Positions 17,221 to 25,900 are shown, numbered from the stretch's first letter. The stretch is 64,000 bases of DNA from an uncultured Christensenellaceae bacterium (GCA_944383895.1 CALWRH010000007.1:62001-126000), one strand, 5' to 3'. A program made the numbers and translations. The notes: generated by a model not told the origin, from the letters alone.

Positions 17221-18311
17221 ACAAGTCTGAAAGTCATTGTCGCGGGGTTGTGATCGCTGTACAGGAAGTCGTTGTCAACGTTGAAATTGCCCGTGACTTC
17301 GATATTATCCGAAACGATAAATCCGTCAAGAACTACCGTGTAATTGACGCCTTTCTCATAAGGTATGTCGGTGCTGCGGCAAGTCGGCGCGTTGGTAGCG
17401 GCATAAAAACTGTAACCGAGCGTAAGATCGTCGCTCGTCATGGTGTATACCCACTCGGGGCGCAGCTGCTGAGATTCGAACAATCCGTCGCTGTACGCGA
17501 TGTCGTGATTGAAATCACCGCCAACAATGACGTAATTGCCTTTCTCCTTTTCTTCGGCAAGGAACCGATTGAGTACTTCCTGCTGCTGTCGTCTGATCAC
17601 CCCTCCCTTATCGTATGCGGACATGTGGCTGTTTGCGATAACGAGTTCTTTGCCGTTTTCAAGCGCATAACGCGTTACTACGAAACATCTGTCCAGGTCG
17701 AAATATTTGCTGAAATCGGTAGCGATCGGATACTGACGACGGAGCGCAGAAGTCATTTCGAACTTACTGTACGACGCAAGCGCGGTCAGACTTTTGCCGT
17801 GGGGATCTGTCAGCGGATAAAAAAGGAACGCGCTGTCGTAACAGATACCGTAATTCCTCGACATGTCCTTGAAAGTATTGCTGAAAATATCGTACTGATT
17901 GACGTGATAGCTGCGCGTAGAATCGAGATCTACTTCCTGCAGCAGCACGAAGTCGTAATCCCCTTTCGCAATAAGTTCCGCCGAGCCGTTTATATTCCCG
18001 AGCACTGTTTCTTTGCTTGCTGCCTTGCTGTTCTTGCCCGTGACTTTAGTGCCGTCTTTCATTGTTCCGCTGTCCATGAAAAAGGAAAAATCGTGCGTAT
18101 ATGCACCGAATCCTACGTTATAAGTCACGATTGAATACTCTGTACCGAGAGTTACTTTTTCCGTCTGATTGTTTTCGATCTCCACACCGGTATTGTCGGG
18201 GATTCTTTCGTAGGACAGACCGACGTACATGACGTACGCTATAAGAACTACAAGGATAAGTGCTATAAGCGCCAGAACGACGCATGCGGTAATACTCATA
18301 AATTTTCTCAT
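17217..18311 (-). CDS. Membrane-anchored endonuclease/exonuclease/phosphatase family protein
   Basis: A 364-residue protein with an uncleaved N-terminal anchor (residues 8-29) followed by an EEP (DNase I-like) domain. Catalytic motifs are visible: YNVGFG, LLQEVDLDS, NSHMSAYDKGG, VGGDFNHD and the final YSDHNPATM. The domain faces outside, so substrates may be extracellular nucleic acids, phospholipids or phosphoesters; the sequence does not decide. It leads a two-gene operon with DUF1294. Confidence 0.9.
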   Translation of the reverse strand: MRKFMSITACVVLALIALILVVLIAYVMYVGLSYERIPDNTGVEIENNQTEKVTLGTEYSIVTYNVGFGAYTHDFSFFMDSGTMKDGTKVTGKNSKAASKETVLGNINGSAELIAKGDYDFVLLQEVDLDSTRSYHVNQYDIFSNTFKDMSRNYGICYDSAFLFYPLTDPHGKSLTALASYSKFEMTSALRRQYPIATDFSKYFDLDRCFVVTRYALENGKELVIANSHMSAYDKGGVIRRQQQEVLNRFLAEEKEKGNYVIVGGDFNHDIAYSDGLFESQQLRPEWVYTMTSDDLTLGYSFYAATNAPTCRSTDIPYEKGVNYTVVLDGFIVSDNIEVTGNFNVDNDFLYSDHNPATMTFRLV

Positions 18312-18334
18312 TTCCCAATCATCCCTTTTTATAA

Positions 18335-18363
18335 ATTATATATTAAAAGAGATGACAAGTCAA
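18335..18363 (-). promoter_or_regulatory. Promoter of the EEP/DUF1294 operon
   Basis: On the minus strand, TTGACT (plus 18358-18363), 17 bases, TATAAT (plus 18335-18340). Confidence 0.8.
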
Positions 18364-18373
18364 TACGCTTGGC

Positions 18374-18399
18374 AAAGGACCCTCTTGCGAAGGTCCTTT
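18374..18399 (-). terminator. Possible terminator of the NCS2 permease gene
   Basis: AAAGGACC (18374-18381) pairs with GGTCCTTT (18392-18399) downstream of the permease stop. There is no clear T run, so it could instead be a stability hairpin. Confidence 0.4.
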
Positions 18400-18430
18400 G
18401 AATTGTTGCATATTATACGGATTTCAGATA

Positions 18431-19996
18431 TTATTTTTTGTCCGCGTCTGCTCCGTCCTTATTGTCCAAAGGAAGCTCGTCTGCCTTGAAACCTTCGACA
18501 ATTTCTCCGACTTCTTCGGTTTCTGCGGTCGCCTTGTTTTCAGTCGTTTCCGTTTCTCCGTCGACTTCGCCGTAAGCTATCTTAGCCGCAGCGATATCTT
18601 CTTCACTGCCCATGTTTCTGACTTCGTTCTTGACTTTGGGCAGAATCGCGTTGGCGATAATACCTACGATCGTCGCTACGAACACACCGGAAAGGTTCAT
18701 GCTTACAGTATCGGAGAATTTGATATTGATGCCGCCGTTGACGACGATACCTATACCGATGACGAGAATAAGCGCGACCACTATGATATTGCGGAATTTT
18801 GTCATATCGACTTTGGATGCAGCGAGAGTGCGCAGACCAATTGCGGATATCATACCGTAAAGGATTATCTCTATACCGCCTCTTACAGGTACGGGAATAG
18901 TCTGCAAGAATCCGCCGAACTTGCCGAATAATCCGAGGAAGACTGCAAACGCAGCCGTCCATCTGAGGATCTTTGGATTGTAGTTGCCGGTCGTAGCGAG
19001 AACGCCCGTGTTTTCGCTGTACGTCGTATTGCAGGGACCGCCGAGGAAACCTGCAAGTAACGTTGCCGCGCCGTCACCGAGCAACGTACGGTGCAGACCG
19101 GGATCCTTGAAGAAATCCTTGCCTACTACCGCGCCGTTGGTGGTGATATCTCCGATATGCTCCATAAACGGAACTATCGCAACGATGGCGATAGACAGCA
19201 CCGCGCCCCAGTTTTTGAAGCTGGGCAGGCTGAAGAACTGTATGCCGTTGGCGTCAGTAGACACATACGGAATATTGAACCAATGCGCGGAAACTATACC
19301 GCTGAAGTCCATCTTGACCGCTCCGCAGAAATGAAGTATCACGCAGAAAAGATATCCGCACACTATACCGACAAGGATAGGTATAATGTTGAAAACCTTA
19401 AACACCTTGTTCTTTTTGAACTTGACTACGTTGAACAGAATAACTACCGCCGCAGTAAACGCCGCGATTATCCAGCAAAGCCATGTAGGACCGAATCCCG
19501 CCGCGCTCGCACCGCTCGCGTCGTTTATACCCGTACTTGCAAGTCCGAGACCGATAAGTATGATGACAGGACCTGTTACAACAGGCGGAAAAACCTTTTT
19601 GATCCTTTCGGCGCCTACGAGAAAAGCTATCAACGCAAACACGAAATAAAGAAGTCCGGCAAAAATTATACCTGCCTGCGCTATCTGCACGCCTTCCTGA
19701 GTGGGCAACCCCGTTTCCTTATCAAGCGTATACATCGCAACGCAAGATATGAACATAAAGCTCGATCCGAGGAACACGGGCACTTTGCCTTTTGTGATAA
19801 CATGGAACAGCAACGTGCCGAGACCTGCCGTGACCAGCGCGACGGATACGTTCATACCCGTGAGCAGAGGCACGAGTATCGTAGCCCCGAACATTGCGAA
19901 CAAATGCTGTACGGCAAGCAGATATTCTTTGCCGTTTTCCAGCCTGATCGCGTTCCACGCCTTTACGAAGACGTTGGAGTTTTTCTTTTCCTGCAT
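18431..19996 (-). CDS. uraA: NCS2 family nucleobase permease (uracil permease-like)
   Basis: A 521-residue transporter of the UraA/xanthine permease family that imports a nucleobase with a proton or cation. QHLFAMFGATILVPLLTG and FLGSSFMFI at the N-terminus, GAATLLAGFLGGPCNTTYSENTG in the middle and about 14 hydrophobic segments support this. The NTTYSENTG signature favours uracil over purines. The C-terminal about 60 residues are a Glu/Asp-rich cytoplasmic tail longer than usual. A promoter and an attenuator-bearing leader precede it. Substrate choice is inferred. Confidence 0.9.
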   Translation of the reverse strand: MQEKKNSNVFVKAWNAIRLENGKEYLLAVQHLFAMFGATILVPLLTGMNVSVALVTAGLGTLLFHVITKGKVPVFLGSSFMFISCVAMYTLDKETGLPTQEGVQIAQAGIIFAGLLYFVFALIAFLVGAERIKKVFPPVVTGPVIILIGLGLASTGINDASGASAAGFGPTWLCWIIAAFTAAVVILFNVVKFKKNKVFKVFNIIPILVGIVCGYLFCVILHFCGAVKMDFSGIVSAHWFNIPYVSTDANGIQFFSLPSFKNWGAVLSIAIVAIVPFMEHIGDITTNGAVVGKDFFKDPGLHRTLLGDGAATLLAGFLGGPCNTTYSENTGVLATTGNYNPKILRWTAAFAVFLGLFGKFGGFLQTIPVPVRGGIEIILYGMISAIGLRTLAASKVDMTKFRNIIVVALILVIGIGIVVNGGINIKFSDTVSMNLSGVFVATIVGIIANAILPKVKNEVRNMGSEEDIAAAKIAYGEVDGETETTENKATAETEEVGEIVEGFKADELPLDNKDGADADKK

Positions 19997-19999
19997 AAA

Positions 20000-20145
20000 A
20001 GCCTCCTTATAAAAAAATCACAACCCTCAGGCTGTGATCGACTTCAAATAAAAATGCGAAAAAGAAAACACGATTGCGTTTCTGACTTCAGTGACTTTTA
20101 CGTTGTGACCCGTGTGCATTTTCATATTCTCTTCTTCCGTTGTGT
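20000..20145 (-). promoter_or_regulatory. Transcription attenuator leader of the permease gene
   Basis: A leader of about 145 bases ends in a strong intrinsic terminator (plus 20017-20038, T run at plus 20011-20016) directly before the Shine-Dalgarno. An upstream leader segment, minus-strand TCACAAC (inside plus 20101-20110), can pair with GUUGUGA in the terminator's 3' arm, giving an alternative fold. A further stem between GAAAAxxxACACG and CGUGUUUUC (around plus 20065-20125) encloses that segment. This is the plan of a riboswitch or PyrR-type attenuator; no known consensus was recognised. Confidence 0.65.
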
Positions 20146-20148
20146 AAA

Positions 20149-20177
20149 ACTATACCACGCCGCGCGCGCCGTGTCAA
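20149..20177 (-). promoter_or_regulatory. Promoter of the NCS2 permease gene
   Basis: On the minus strand, TTGACA (plus 20172-20177), a 17-base spacer made almost wholly of C and G, and TATAGT (plus 20149-20154). Confidence 0.85.
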
Positions 20178-20219
20178 CGGCAACGCGGTTTTTTGTCTTG
20201 TTTTTTTATTGAAAATTTA

Positions 20220-21071
20220 TCAGAAATCCGCCTCGTCGGGATGTTGCCCTCTGCCGCCGAACGGTTTCATATAATCGATAAAATACATATCTGACGGCGA
20301 GATCTCAAAATCGAAAACGTCAGCGTTTTCTGCCATCCTTTCTCCTCTTACGGACTTTGGCAGCGGCAATGCGCCGTGCTGCAATGCCCACCTTACCGCC
20401 AGCTGCGCAGGAGTCTTGCCGTATTTATGCGCCATGGCGACTATCTCTTCGTTTTCGAGCACCTGTCCTCTGCCGAGAGGTCTGTACGCCTCTACGAGTA
20501 TGCCGTTTTCTCTGCAGAACGCGAGTACGTCGAACTGCGGATAACCGGGGTGCATTTCTATCTGATCCACGGCAGGCTTTACTGTGCATTTTTCGAGTAT
20601 ACTGAGAATATGGTGCGGCAAGAAGTTGGAAAGACCTATGCTCTTCACTCTGCCGCTCGCCTTTATCTCTTCGAACGCTTTCCATGTATCGCAGTTTATC
20701 TGCTGCCAGTCGCTGTAATTCTTAGCGTTGGCAGGCCAATGTATCAGAAAGAGATCGAGATAATCGAGCCCGAGGTTTTTCATCGTCTTTTCAAAGCCTT
20801 TGAGCGCGTTTTTGTATCCTCTGTCCGTACCCCAGAGTTTACTCGTGACGAATATCTCTTCTCTCGGTATTTTACTGTCCCTGACGGCTTTACCTACGCT
20901 CTCCTCGTTCTCGTATATAAGCGCGGTATCGATGTGGCGGTAACCGAGTTTCAGAGCCTCTTTTACGCAACCGTAAGCCGCGTCCCCCGAAGGAATTTTG
21001 AACGTGCCGAAACCTATGCAAGGAATTTTATTGCCGTCGCTCAACACGAAACAGTCCCGTAAATCTTTCAT
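20220..21071 (-). CDS. Aldo/keto reductase
   Basis: A 283-residue TIM-barrel NADPH-dependent oxidoreductase close to the 2,5-diketo-gluconate/glyoxal reductase group. The catalytic tetrad is visible: Asp in RHIDTALIY with its Tyr, Lys in VTSKLWG and His in LFLIHWP. The AKR signatures GYRHIDTA and the SIGLSNF segment are intact. The start has GGAGG six to seven bases upstream. The substrate cannot be assigned. Confidence 0.94.
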   Translation of the reverse strand: MKDLRDCFVLSDGNKIPCIGFGTFKIPSGDAAYGCVKEALKLGYRHIDTALIYENEESVGKAVRDSKIPREEIFVTSKLWGTDRGYKNALKGFEKTMKNLGLDYLDLFLIHWPANAKNYSDWQQINCDTWKAFEEIKASGRVKSIGLSNFLPHHILSILEKCTVKPAVDQIEMHPGYPQFDVLAFCRENGILVEAYRPLGRGQVLENEEIVAMAHKYGKTPAQLAVRWALQHGALPLPKSVRGERMAENADVFDFEISPSDMYFIDYMKPFGGRGQHPDEADF

Positions 21072-21402
21072 TGTGACCTCCGATGCGGATCAAGCATTGA
21101 AATGCCTCTGCCGTATAGGTCAAGTATATCAAATCGCAAAGCGTCAATCAATACCAATTTTGAAATTTCGGTCAATTTATTGTTTATACAGCTATGCAAC
21201 AATGCCCGAAAGTTTTTTCCGAGCATTACCGACATACAGAAAAGTATTGCGACAAAACGACGCGAAACCCGATAATTTTATAAAAACACGCTCTGCCGCG
21301 CGCTGTTTTTTACAAAAATTTCAAAACCCGTATTGACAACGACCTCTCTCGGTGTTTTAATATAATTAGAGTTGCTTATATGCACAAAAAGGAGTGAAAA
21401 TA
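21072..21402. other. Divergent intergenic region
   Basis: About 330 bases without a gene between the divergent reductase and kinase-like genes. It holds the reductase promoter (21123-21151). On the plus strand TTGACA (21333-21338) lies 22 bases from TATAAT (21361-21366), too far for a normal pair, so the rightward promoter is unresolved. No RNA gene was seen. Confidence 0.5.
21123..21151 (-). promoter_or_regulatory. Promoter of the aldo/keto reductase gene
   Basis: On the minus strand, TTGATT (plus 21146-21151), 17 bases, TATACT (plus 21123-21128). Confidence 0.65.
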
Positions 21403-22014
21403 TTGGATAAGGTTATCACTATAAGCCGTCAGTTCGGCAGCGGCGGCAGAGAATTCGGCATCAAACTCGCTCAGGCTCTCGGCATCCCGTTTTACGACAA
21501 AGAACTCATTTCGCTTGCCGCGCAAGGCACCGCTATGTGCGAAGAATTCCTTCAGCATCACGAAGAAAGCGCTCCGTCAATGCTTTCGGGCGTATTCTAC
21601 TCTACATATTTTATGCCGATGTCCGATCAGATCTATATCGCTCAGAGCAACGCGATAAAAGAGATAGCGCAAAAAGGTCCGTGCGTAATACTCGGCAGAT
21701 GCGCAGACGCAATTCTTGAAGATTCGGTAAAGATCTACGTCCACGCAGACCTTAAAAAACGCGTTGCCCGCAAAAACGCTCTCAATCTCGGTATAGATCC
21801 CGATAAAATGGAAGCTCACGTCAAAAAGATCGATAAAAAGCGCAAAAAATATTACGAGTTCTACACCTACCAGAAATGGGGCATGGCAGAAAACCACAAC
21901 CTATGTCTTGACAGCGGTCAGATAGGCGTGGACGGCTGCGTAAAGACTACCCTCGCGTATCTCGCAAGTCTTGACGATCATACCGATCTCGAAAATCCGG
22001 GTCAGCACGGCTGA
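21403..22014 (+). CDS. Cytidylate kinase-like family protein
   Basis: A 203-residue protein of the cytidylate-kinase-like family (PF13189 type). ITISRQFGSGGREFG at the N-terminus is the degenerate P-loop of the family; GIPFYDKELI and LGRCADAIL are also typical. These proteins differ from true Cmk and their substrate is not established. I chose TTG at 21403-21405 because GGAG (21391-21394) lies eight bases upstream; a GTG nine bases earlier overlaps that ribosome site. A bidirectional terminator follows. Confidence 0.88.
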   Translation: MDKVITISRQFGSGGREFGIKLAQALGIPFYDKELISLAAQGTAMCEEFLQHHEESAPSMLSGVFYSTYFMPMSDQIYIAQSNAIKEIAQKGPCVILGRCADAILEDSVKIYVHADLKKRVARKNALNLGIDPDKMEAHVKKIDKKRKKYYEFYTYQKWGMAENHNLCLDSGQIGVDGCVKTTLAYLASLDDHTDLENPGQHG

Positions 22015-22071
22015 TTTTCACGATCCCGCAAACAGAGGCATACTTCGCCTCCCGACAGTTTTGCAAAAACA

Positions 22072-22101
22072 AACGCACCCGACAATAACGGGTGCGTTTT
22101 C
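22072..22101. terminator. Bidirectional terminator between convergent genes
   Basis: ACGCACCCG (22073-22081) pairs with CGGGTGCGT (22089-22097), with A and T runs outside. It serves the kinase-like gene on the plus strand and the NSS transporter on the minus strand. Confidence 0.85.
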
Positions 22102-22127
22102 GTTTGCATAAAACCTCTCTTCGTTTA

Positions 22128-23564
22128 TTAAAGTCCGATTATATTGAAAATCAGAATAAGCAACATGCATACGGGAGCGATTATCTTTATCATTACAGAA
22201 AAATACTTATCTCTCCAGCTGTAAGCTTTTATGCCTATCTCGTCCTTTATCGCTCTGAAATTGACGAAATATCCTGCAATGATACATGTACCGATGGCAA
22301 CTATCGGCATGAGTATGCTGTTGCTGACATAATCGAAAATATCGAGAAGTGTCATATCGTTTATCGACAGCGACTTCAGCACGCCGAAACCGAGCGAAGA
22401 CGGTATGCCGAGCAACAGAACTATACCGAAAACCACAAGACATGCAGACCACCTCTTCATGCCGAGATTTTCTCTCAGTACAGCGACGATAGCTTCGATG
22501 AGAGATATCGCAGAAGTCAGCGCGGCAAACAATACGAGCAGGAAGAACAGCGCGCCTATCACGTTGGCATACGGTATCTGACTGAACACGTTGGGCAGCG
22601 AAACAAACATCAGCGTAGGTCCGCTGTTTTGCATCACGTCTTCGGGAGAAGACGAGAAAGCGAACACGGACGGGATAATTATCAGTCCCGCGACTATCGC
22701 GAAAGCCGTATCGCAGATGCTTATCTGACGCGCAGATTTCTGTATGTTCGTATCCTTTTTCATATACGAGCCGTAAGTTATCATGATACACATCGCAAGC
22801 GACATCGAATAGAAAAGCTGCCCCAGCGCGGCGAGGAAGACCTCTGCAATGTTAATGTCCTTTACCGTGGGAACGAGGAAATATTTGATACCCTCGAGCG
22901 CGCCTTTCTGACACATAGCGAATATAGCAAGCCCTACCGAAAGCACCGCGAGAACAGGCATCAGTATCTTGCCTATCTTCTCAATGCCTTTCTGAACGCC
23001 GAAAATAACGACGGCGAAAGACAAGAACGCGAATATTATGAAAAATACGATAGGTTCCCAGGGCGAAGATATAAAATTATTGAAATAAAGCGCGGCGTTG
23101 TCGCCCGTCATTGCACCCGTAGTGCCCTCACCGCCGAGATACGCGAAGAGGTATTTTGTTACCCAGCCGCCTATAACGCAATAATACGGCACGATGAGCA
23201 CGGGCACGACAAGACTTACAAAGCCGAACCATTTTGTCTTTTTGTTGAGTTTTCCGAAAGCTCCGATGACGTCTTTACCCGTCAATCTTCCTATACCTAT
23301 TTCGAGCACAAGCAGGCTGAAACCGAAAGTTACCGCGAGCGCGATGTAGCAAAGCAGAAAAATACCGCCGCCGTATTTAGCGGCAAGATACGGGAATCTC
23401 CACAGATTGCCGAGCCCGACGGCAGAGCCTGCCGCAGCGAGCACGAAACCTATCTTTCCCGTAAACCCCTTATGTTTATTTACTACGACTTCTCCGCTCT
23501 CCGCGACAGCGCTTGATTCTGTCTGATGAACTTCTTGCGTCGTACATCCTTCTTCTTTATTCAT
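22128..23564 (-). CDS. Sodium-dependent transporter, NSS/SNF family
   Basis: A 478-residue LeuT-fold symporter. FVLAAAGSAVGLGNLWRFPY in helix 1 is the sodium and substrate site signature; about 11-12 helices follow. Bacterial members take up amino acids with sodium, and the substrate is not predictable here. A soluble N-terminal tail of about 32 residues precedes helix 1. The start has GGAGGATATT upstream. It is a single-gene unit with its own promoter. Confidence 0.94.
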   Translation of the reverse strand: MNKEEGCTTQEVHQTESSAVAESGEVVVNKHKGFTGKIGFVLAAAGSAVGLGNLWRFPYLAAKYGGGIFLLCYIALAVTFGFSLLVLEIGIGRLTGKDVIGAFGKLNKKTKWFGFVSLVVPVLIVPYYCVIGGWVTKYLFAYLGGEGTTGAMTGDNAALYFNNFISSPWEPIVFFIIFAFLSFAVVIFGVQKGIEKIGKILMPVLAVLSVGLAIFAMCQKGALEGIKYFLVPTVKDINIAEVFLAALGQLFYSMSLAMCIMITYGSYMKKDTNIQKSARQISICDTAFAIVAGLIIIPSVFAFSSSPEDVMQNSGPTLMFVSLPNVFSQIPYANVIGALFFLLVLFAALTSAISLIEAIVAVLRENLGMKRWSACLVVFGIVLLLGIPSSLGFGVLKSLSINDMTLLDIFDYVSNSILMPIVAIGTCIIAGYFVNFRAIKDEIGIKAYSWRDKYFSVMIKIIAPVCMLLILIFNIIGL

Positions 23565-23593
23565 AATATCCTCCGATCGTTGCGAGCCTTATA

Positions 23594-23622
23594 ATTGTAA
23601 CAATATTATCGGTATTTAGCAA
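23594..23622 (-). promoter_or_regulatory. Promoter of the NSS transporter gene
   Basis: On the minus strand, TTGCTA (plus 23617-23622), 17 bases, TACAAT (plus 23594-23599), just after the upstream gene's terminator. Confidence 0.6.
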
Positions 23623-23624
23623 CG

Positions 23625-23662
23625 AAAAAAGACGGATTCCGCTATTTTAAATCGGATCCGCC
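23625..23662 (-). terminator. Terminator of the 23696-24412 gene
   Basis: On the minus strand GGCGGATCCG pairs with CGGAATCCGTC (one bulge; plus 23631-23641 and 23653-23662), followed by TTTTTT. Confidence 0.75.
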
Positions 23663-23695
23663 AGCAAAACCTATAAAAAATATGGATAAACCGTA

Positions 23696-24412
23696 TTATA
23701 TCAGTGCGTATGCCTGCATAAGAGCCTGCATGCCGTCGAGGTATGAATACGCGTTGCGGTACCCCTCCATGACAGACCTCAGACCGAGCCATACGACTTT
23801 TACCATCTTCGCGCTTGCTATCTCGAACGCATAGTACAAACCTTCGAGCATAGTGATGTAATCGTCCCTCGTTTCGTCTGACAATCTCTCGTCGGAAACC
23901 ACAAGCTCGGTAAGCGACGTGATGTAAGGCACGACGTTTTCTTTTACTATGTCCTGAACGACGAAGTCCCCTTCTCCGAACCTCGCGGTCTTCTCATCGT
24001 CCTTATCATCGAGAACGTTTTTGAAAGCGAGGACGTAAGCGGTAATGACGCTGTTGCAGAACATCCTGAAAGACTGGTCAATATCGTCCGATCTGAAGAA
24101 AGTCTTGAGGAATTTGTGAAGACTTTGAGTACCTCTGTCGAACTCGTACAAAAGACCCGTTACGAGAGCGACTACGCCGCGGGAAGACGGAGGCAGTTTG
24201 AACGAATTTCCTACGATAGCGGCATCGAATTCCTTTTTATAATCGACGCCCGTATTGCACTTTGCGACGTAACCCATAAGCGACGGATTGGAGGCAAGAT
24301 AACGCAAAATGCCCTTTATCGCATTGCCCGCCATAATAAATCTGCCCTTTGAGAAGTCGTTGCAGCGCGCCACGAATCCCGTATACGCCTGCTGTACGTT
24401 TTCGTTTGCCAT
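23696..24412 (-). CDS. Conserved-looking cytoplasmic protein of unknown function
   Basis: A 238-residue protein that I cannot assign to a family. It has no signal peptide, no clear transmembrane segment and no metal or nucleotide motif. Prediction by eye is all-helical, with an acidic loop (DDKDDEK) near residue 150. It has a good promoter and terminator and stands alone between the NSS transporter and the divergent HPr-like gene, so it is very likely expressed. Confidence 0.75.
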   Translation of the reverse strand: MANENVQQAYTGFVARCNDFSKGRFIMAGNAIKGILRYLASNPSLMGYVAKCNTGVDYKKEFDAAIVGNSFKLPPSSRGVVALVTGLLYEFDRGTQSLHKFLKTFFRSDDIDQSFRMFCNSVITAYVLAFKNVLDDKDDEKTARFGEGDFVVQDIVKENVVPYITSLTELVVSDERLSDETRDDYITMLEGLYYAFEIASAKMVKVVWLGLRSVMEGYRNAYSYLDGMQALMQAYALI

Positions 24413-24462
24413 AAACTCTCCTTTTTTGCGCTTTACGCGCAGAGTTTCCCGCTTTTTTATCT

Positions 24463-24491
24463 ATTATACGCTTATACGGCAGTTATTGCAA
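24463..24491 (-). promoter_or_regulatory. Promoter of the 23696-24412 gene
   Basis: On the minus strand, TTGCAA (plus 24486-24491), 17 bases, TATAAT (plus 24463-24468). Confidence 0.75.
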
Positions 24492-24573
24492 GCAATTAAT
24501 GCCCCGGCAGTTTTATCCGTACCCTTCTATAACGTATCGAATATGTAAAATTTTGATAAAATCCTCTAAATCA

Positions 24574-24602
24574 TTGCAAAAGCGCAAACGTTAACTTATA
24601 AT
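24574..24602 (+). promoter_or_regulatory. Promoter of the HPr-like/DUF4364 operon
   Basis: TTGCAA (24574-24579), 17 bases, TATAAT (24597-24602), 34 bases upstream of the start codon. Confidence 0.75.
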
Positions 24603-24636
24603 AATTACGAACAATTTTTTATGCGGAGTGTGAAAT

Positions 24637-24867
24637 ATGAAATCTGTCAGTTTGCTTCTCAACACAACGGAGAGCGTCAAAAAATTCGTGAATATAATTT
24701 CGTCATACGATTACGACGCTGACGTCAGAAGCGGTCGCTACGTCGTTGACGCAAAGTCTATTCTCGGTCTTTTCTCTCTTGACCTCAACAAGCCCGTCGT
24801 GCTCGAAATATACAGCGCAGACTGCGACGATCTCCTCGAACAGCTTACTCCGTTCATATACGTCTGA
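24637..24867 (+). CDS. HPr-like (Crh-like) protein without the catalytic histidine
   Basis: A 76-residue HPr-fold protein. Aligned by eye to Bacillus HPr, YDADV and the DAKSILGLFSL block match, so Ser41 corresponds to HPr Ser46, the site modified by HPr kinase. The GIHARPA loop with His15 is replaced by TTESVKK, so it cannot relay phosphate in the sugar PTS. Bacillus Crh has the same arrangement (Gln in place of His15, Ser46 kept) and acts only in carbon catabolite control. An HPr kinase gene lies 2.2 kb away. Two bases separate it from DUF4364. Confidence 0.85.
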   Translation: MKSVSLLLNTTESVKKFVNIISSYDYDADVRSGRYVVDAKSILGLFSLDLNKPVVLEIYSADCDDLLEQLTPFIYV

Positions 24868-24869
24868 TC

Positions 24870-25388
24870 ATGCTTGACGCAAAAGCTCTCAACAAAGTTA
24901 TCCTTCTCTACATTTTCGATAAAATGGAAGTAGCGATGAAGGAAGATATCATTGTCGAAATGGCTGTTTCCAACGAGTGGCTGGCTTATATCGACGCAAA
25001 AGAAAGTTTTTCAGAACTCGCCGCAAGCGACTTTCTGACGAACGTGTCCCCGCGCGGCTCGATAGCTCACTACTCTATCACGAGCGACGGCAGAGAGTGC
25101 CTGCAGCATTTCTATACGCAGATACCGTCTTCTCTGCGCGACGCGATAACCGACCACGTCAAAAAGAACAGACTCATATACAGAAGAAAACAGGATTACT
25201 CTTCAGACTATTATAAAAATTCGGACGGTACGTATACCGTCGTACTGAAGATAGAAAGCGTCACCGTTCCGCTTATGGAACTCAAGCTCAACGTCCAGAA
25301 CCGCAATACCGCAAAATGGATATTCAAACATTGGTCGGATAAAGCACTCGGCGTATACGAGCTGATACACGAAAACCTTGTAGAATAG
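24870..25388 (+). CDS. DUF4364 family protein
   Basis: A 172-residue protein of the clostridial DUF4364 family. The N-terminal about 80 residues look like a winged helix (helices, then SITSDGRECLQHFYTQIP), and the C-terminal half is beta-rich (DGTYTVVLKIES, MELKLNV). A DNA-binding regulator is plausible but unproven. It is translationally tied to the HPr-like gene and followed by a strong terminator. Confidence 0.85.
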   Translation: MLDAKALNKVILLYIFDKMEVAMKEDIIVEMAVSNEWLAYIDAKESFSELAASDFLTNVSPRGSIAHYSITSDGRECLQHFYTQIPSSLRDAITDHVKKNRLIYRRKQDYSSDYYKNSDGTYTVVLKIESVTVPLMELKLNVQNRNTAKWIFKHWSDKALGVYELIHENLVE

Positions 25389-25402
25389 TTTACGCAACAA
25401 AA

Positions 25403-25427
25403 AACCCGCCTTTCCGGCGGGTTGTTT
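25403..25427. terminator. Bidirectional terminator after DUF4364
   Basis: AACCCGCC (25403-25410), loop TTTCC, GGCGGGTT (25416-25423), flanked by A and T runs. It also serves the convergent zinc-ribbon gene. Confidence 0.88.
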
Positions 25428-25436
25428 TATGCTTTT

Positions 25437-25847
25437 TCAGGAATCTTTTCTCACCCTTACGCCGCATGTATTGCAATATTTTGCATCCATGTCGAGTACC
25501 GCGCCGCAATTGACGCATTTTTTGACAAGCGCTTTGCCGCATTTACGGCAATATTTGCTCATGGGAGGATTGCTCTCTCCGCAATACATACACTCTATCG
25601 GCTTCTGCTCTTCTTCCTTTTCTGCCTTTGACTTCTTTATACCGCAAAGCACGAATACCGCACCGATAAAAGCAAGCGCAAGACCTGCTATTGCCAGAGC
25701 GTATTTTATATTGCTTTCCACCTCAGCGTCTGTCATAAGCAATGCAAGCCCGACCGCCGCAAGTATAATTCCCGTTATAGTCGCAAACAATCCGAAACCG
25801 CGCAGAAATGCCTTGCCCCCACCCGACTTCTTCTTTTCTTCTGCCAT
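25437..25847 (-). CDS. Two-helix membrane protein with double zinc ribbon
   Basis: A 136-residue protein. Two hydrophobic segments (about 18-41 and 50-70) precede a C-terminal pair of zinc ribbons: CMYCGES...YCRKCGKAL and CVNCGAVL...YCNTCGVRV. Such ribbons usually mediate protein or nucleic-acid contacts. A protein of related plan lies at 46530-47009. Function unknown. Single-gene unit. Confidence 0.85.
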   Translation of the reverse strand: MAEEKKKSGGGKAFLRGFGLFATITGIILAAVGLALLMTDAEVESNIKYALAIAGLALAFIGAVFVLCGIKKSKAEKEEEQKPIECMYCGESNPPMSKYCRKCGKALVKKCVNCGAVLDMDAKYCNTCGVRVRKDS

Positions 25848-25871
25848 ACGAACCTCCGCAGTTTTTTCTTT

Positions 25872-25900
25872 ATTATACTACCCGTACAGGAGGTTGTCAA
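25872..25900 (-). promoter_or_regulatory. Promoter of the zinc-ribbon gene
   Basis: On the minus strand, perfect TTGACA (plus 25895-25900), 17 bases, perfect TATAAT (plus 25872-25877). Confidence 0.9.

Noticed and set aside
22092..23516. A 474-residue open frame opposite the NSS transporter
   Set aside because: Arg/His/Tyr-rich shadow of a membrane protein gene; no supporting signals.
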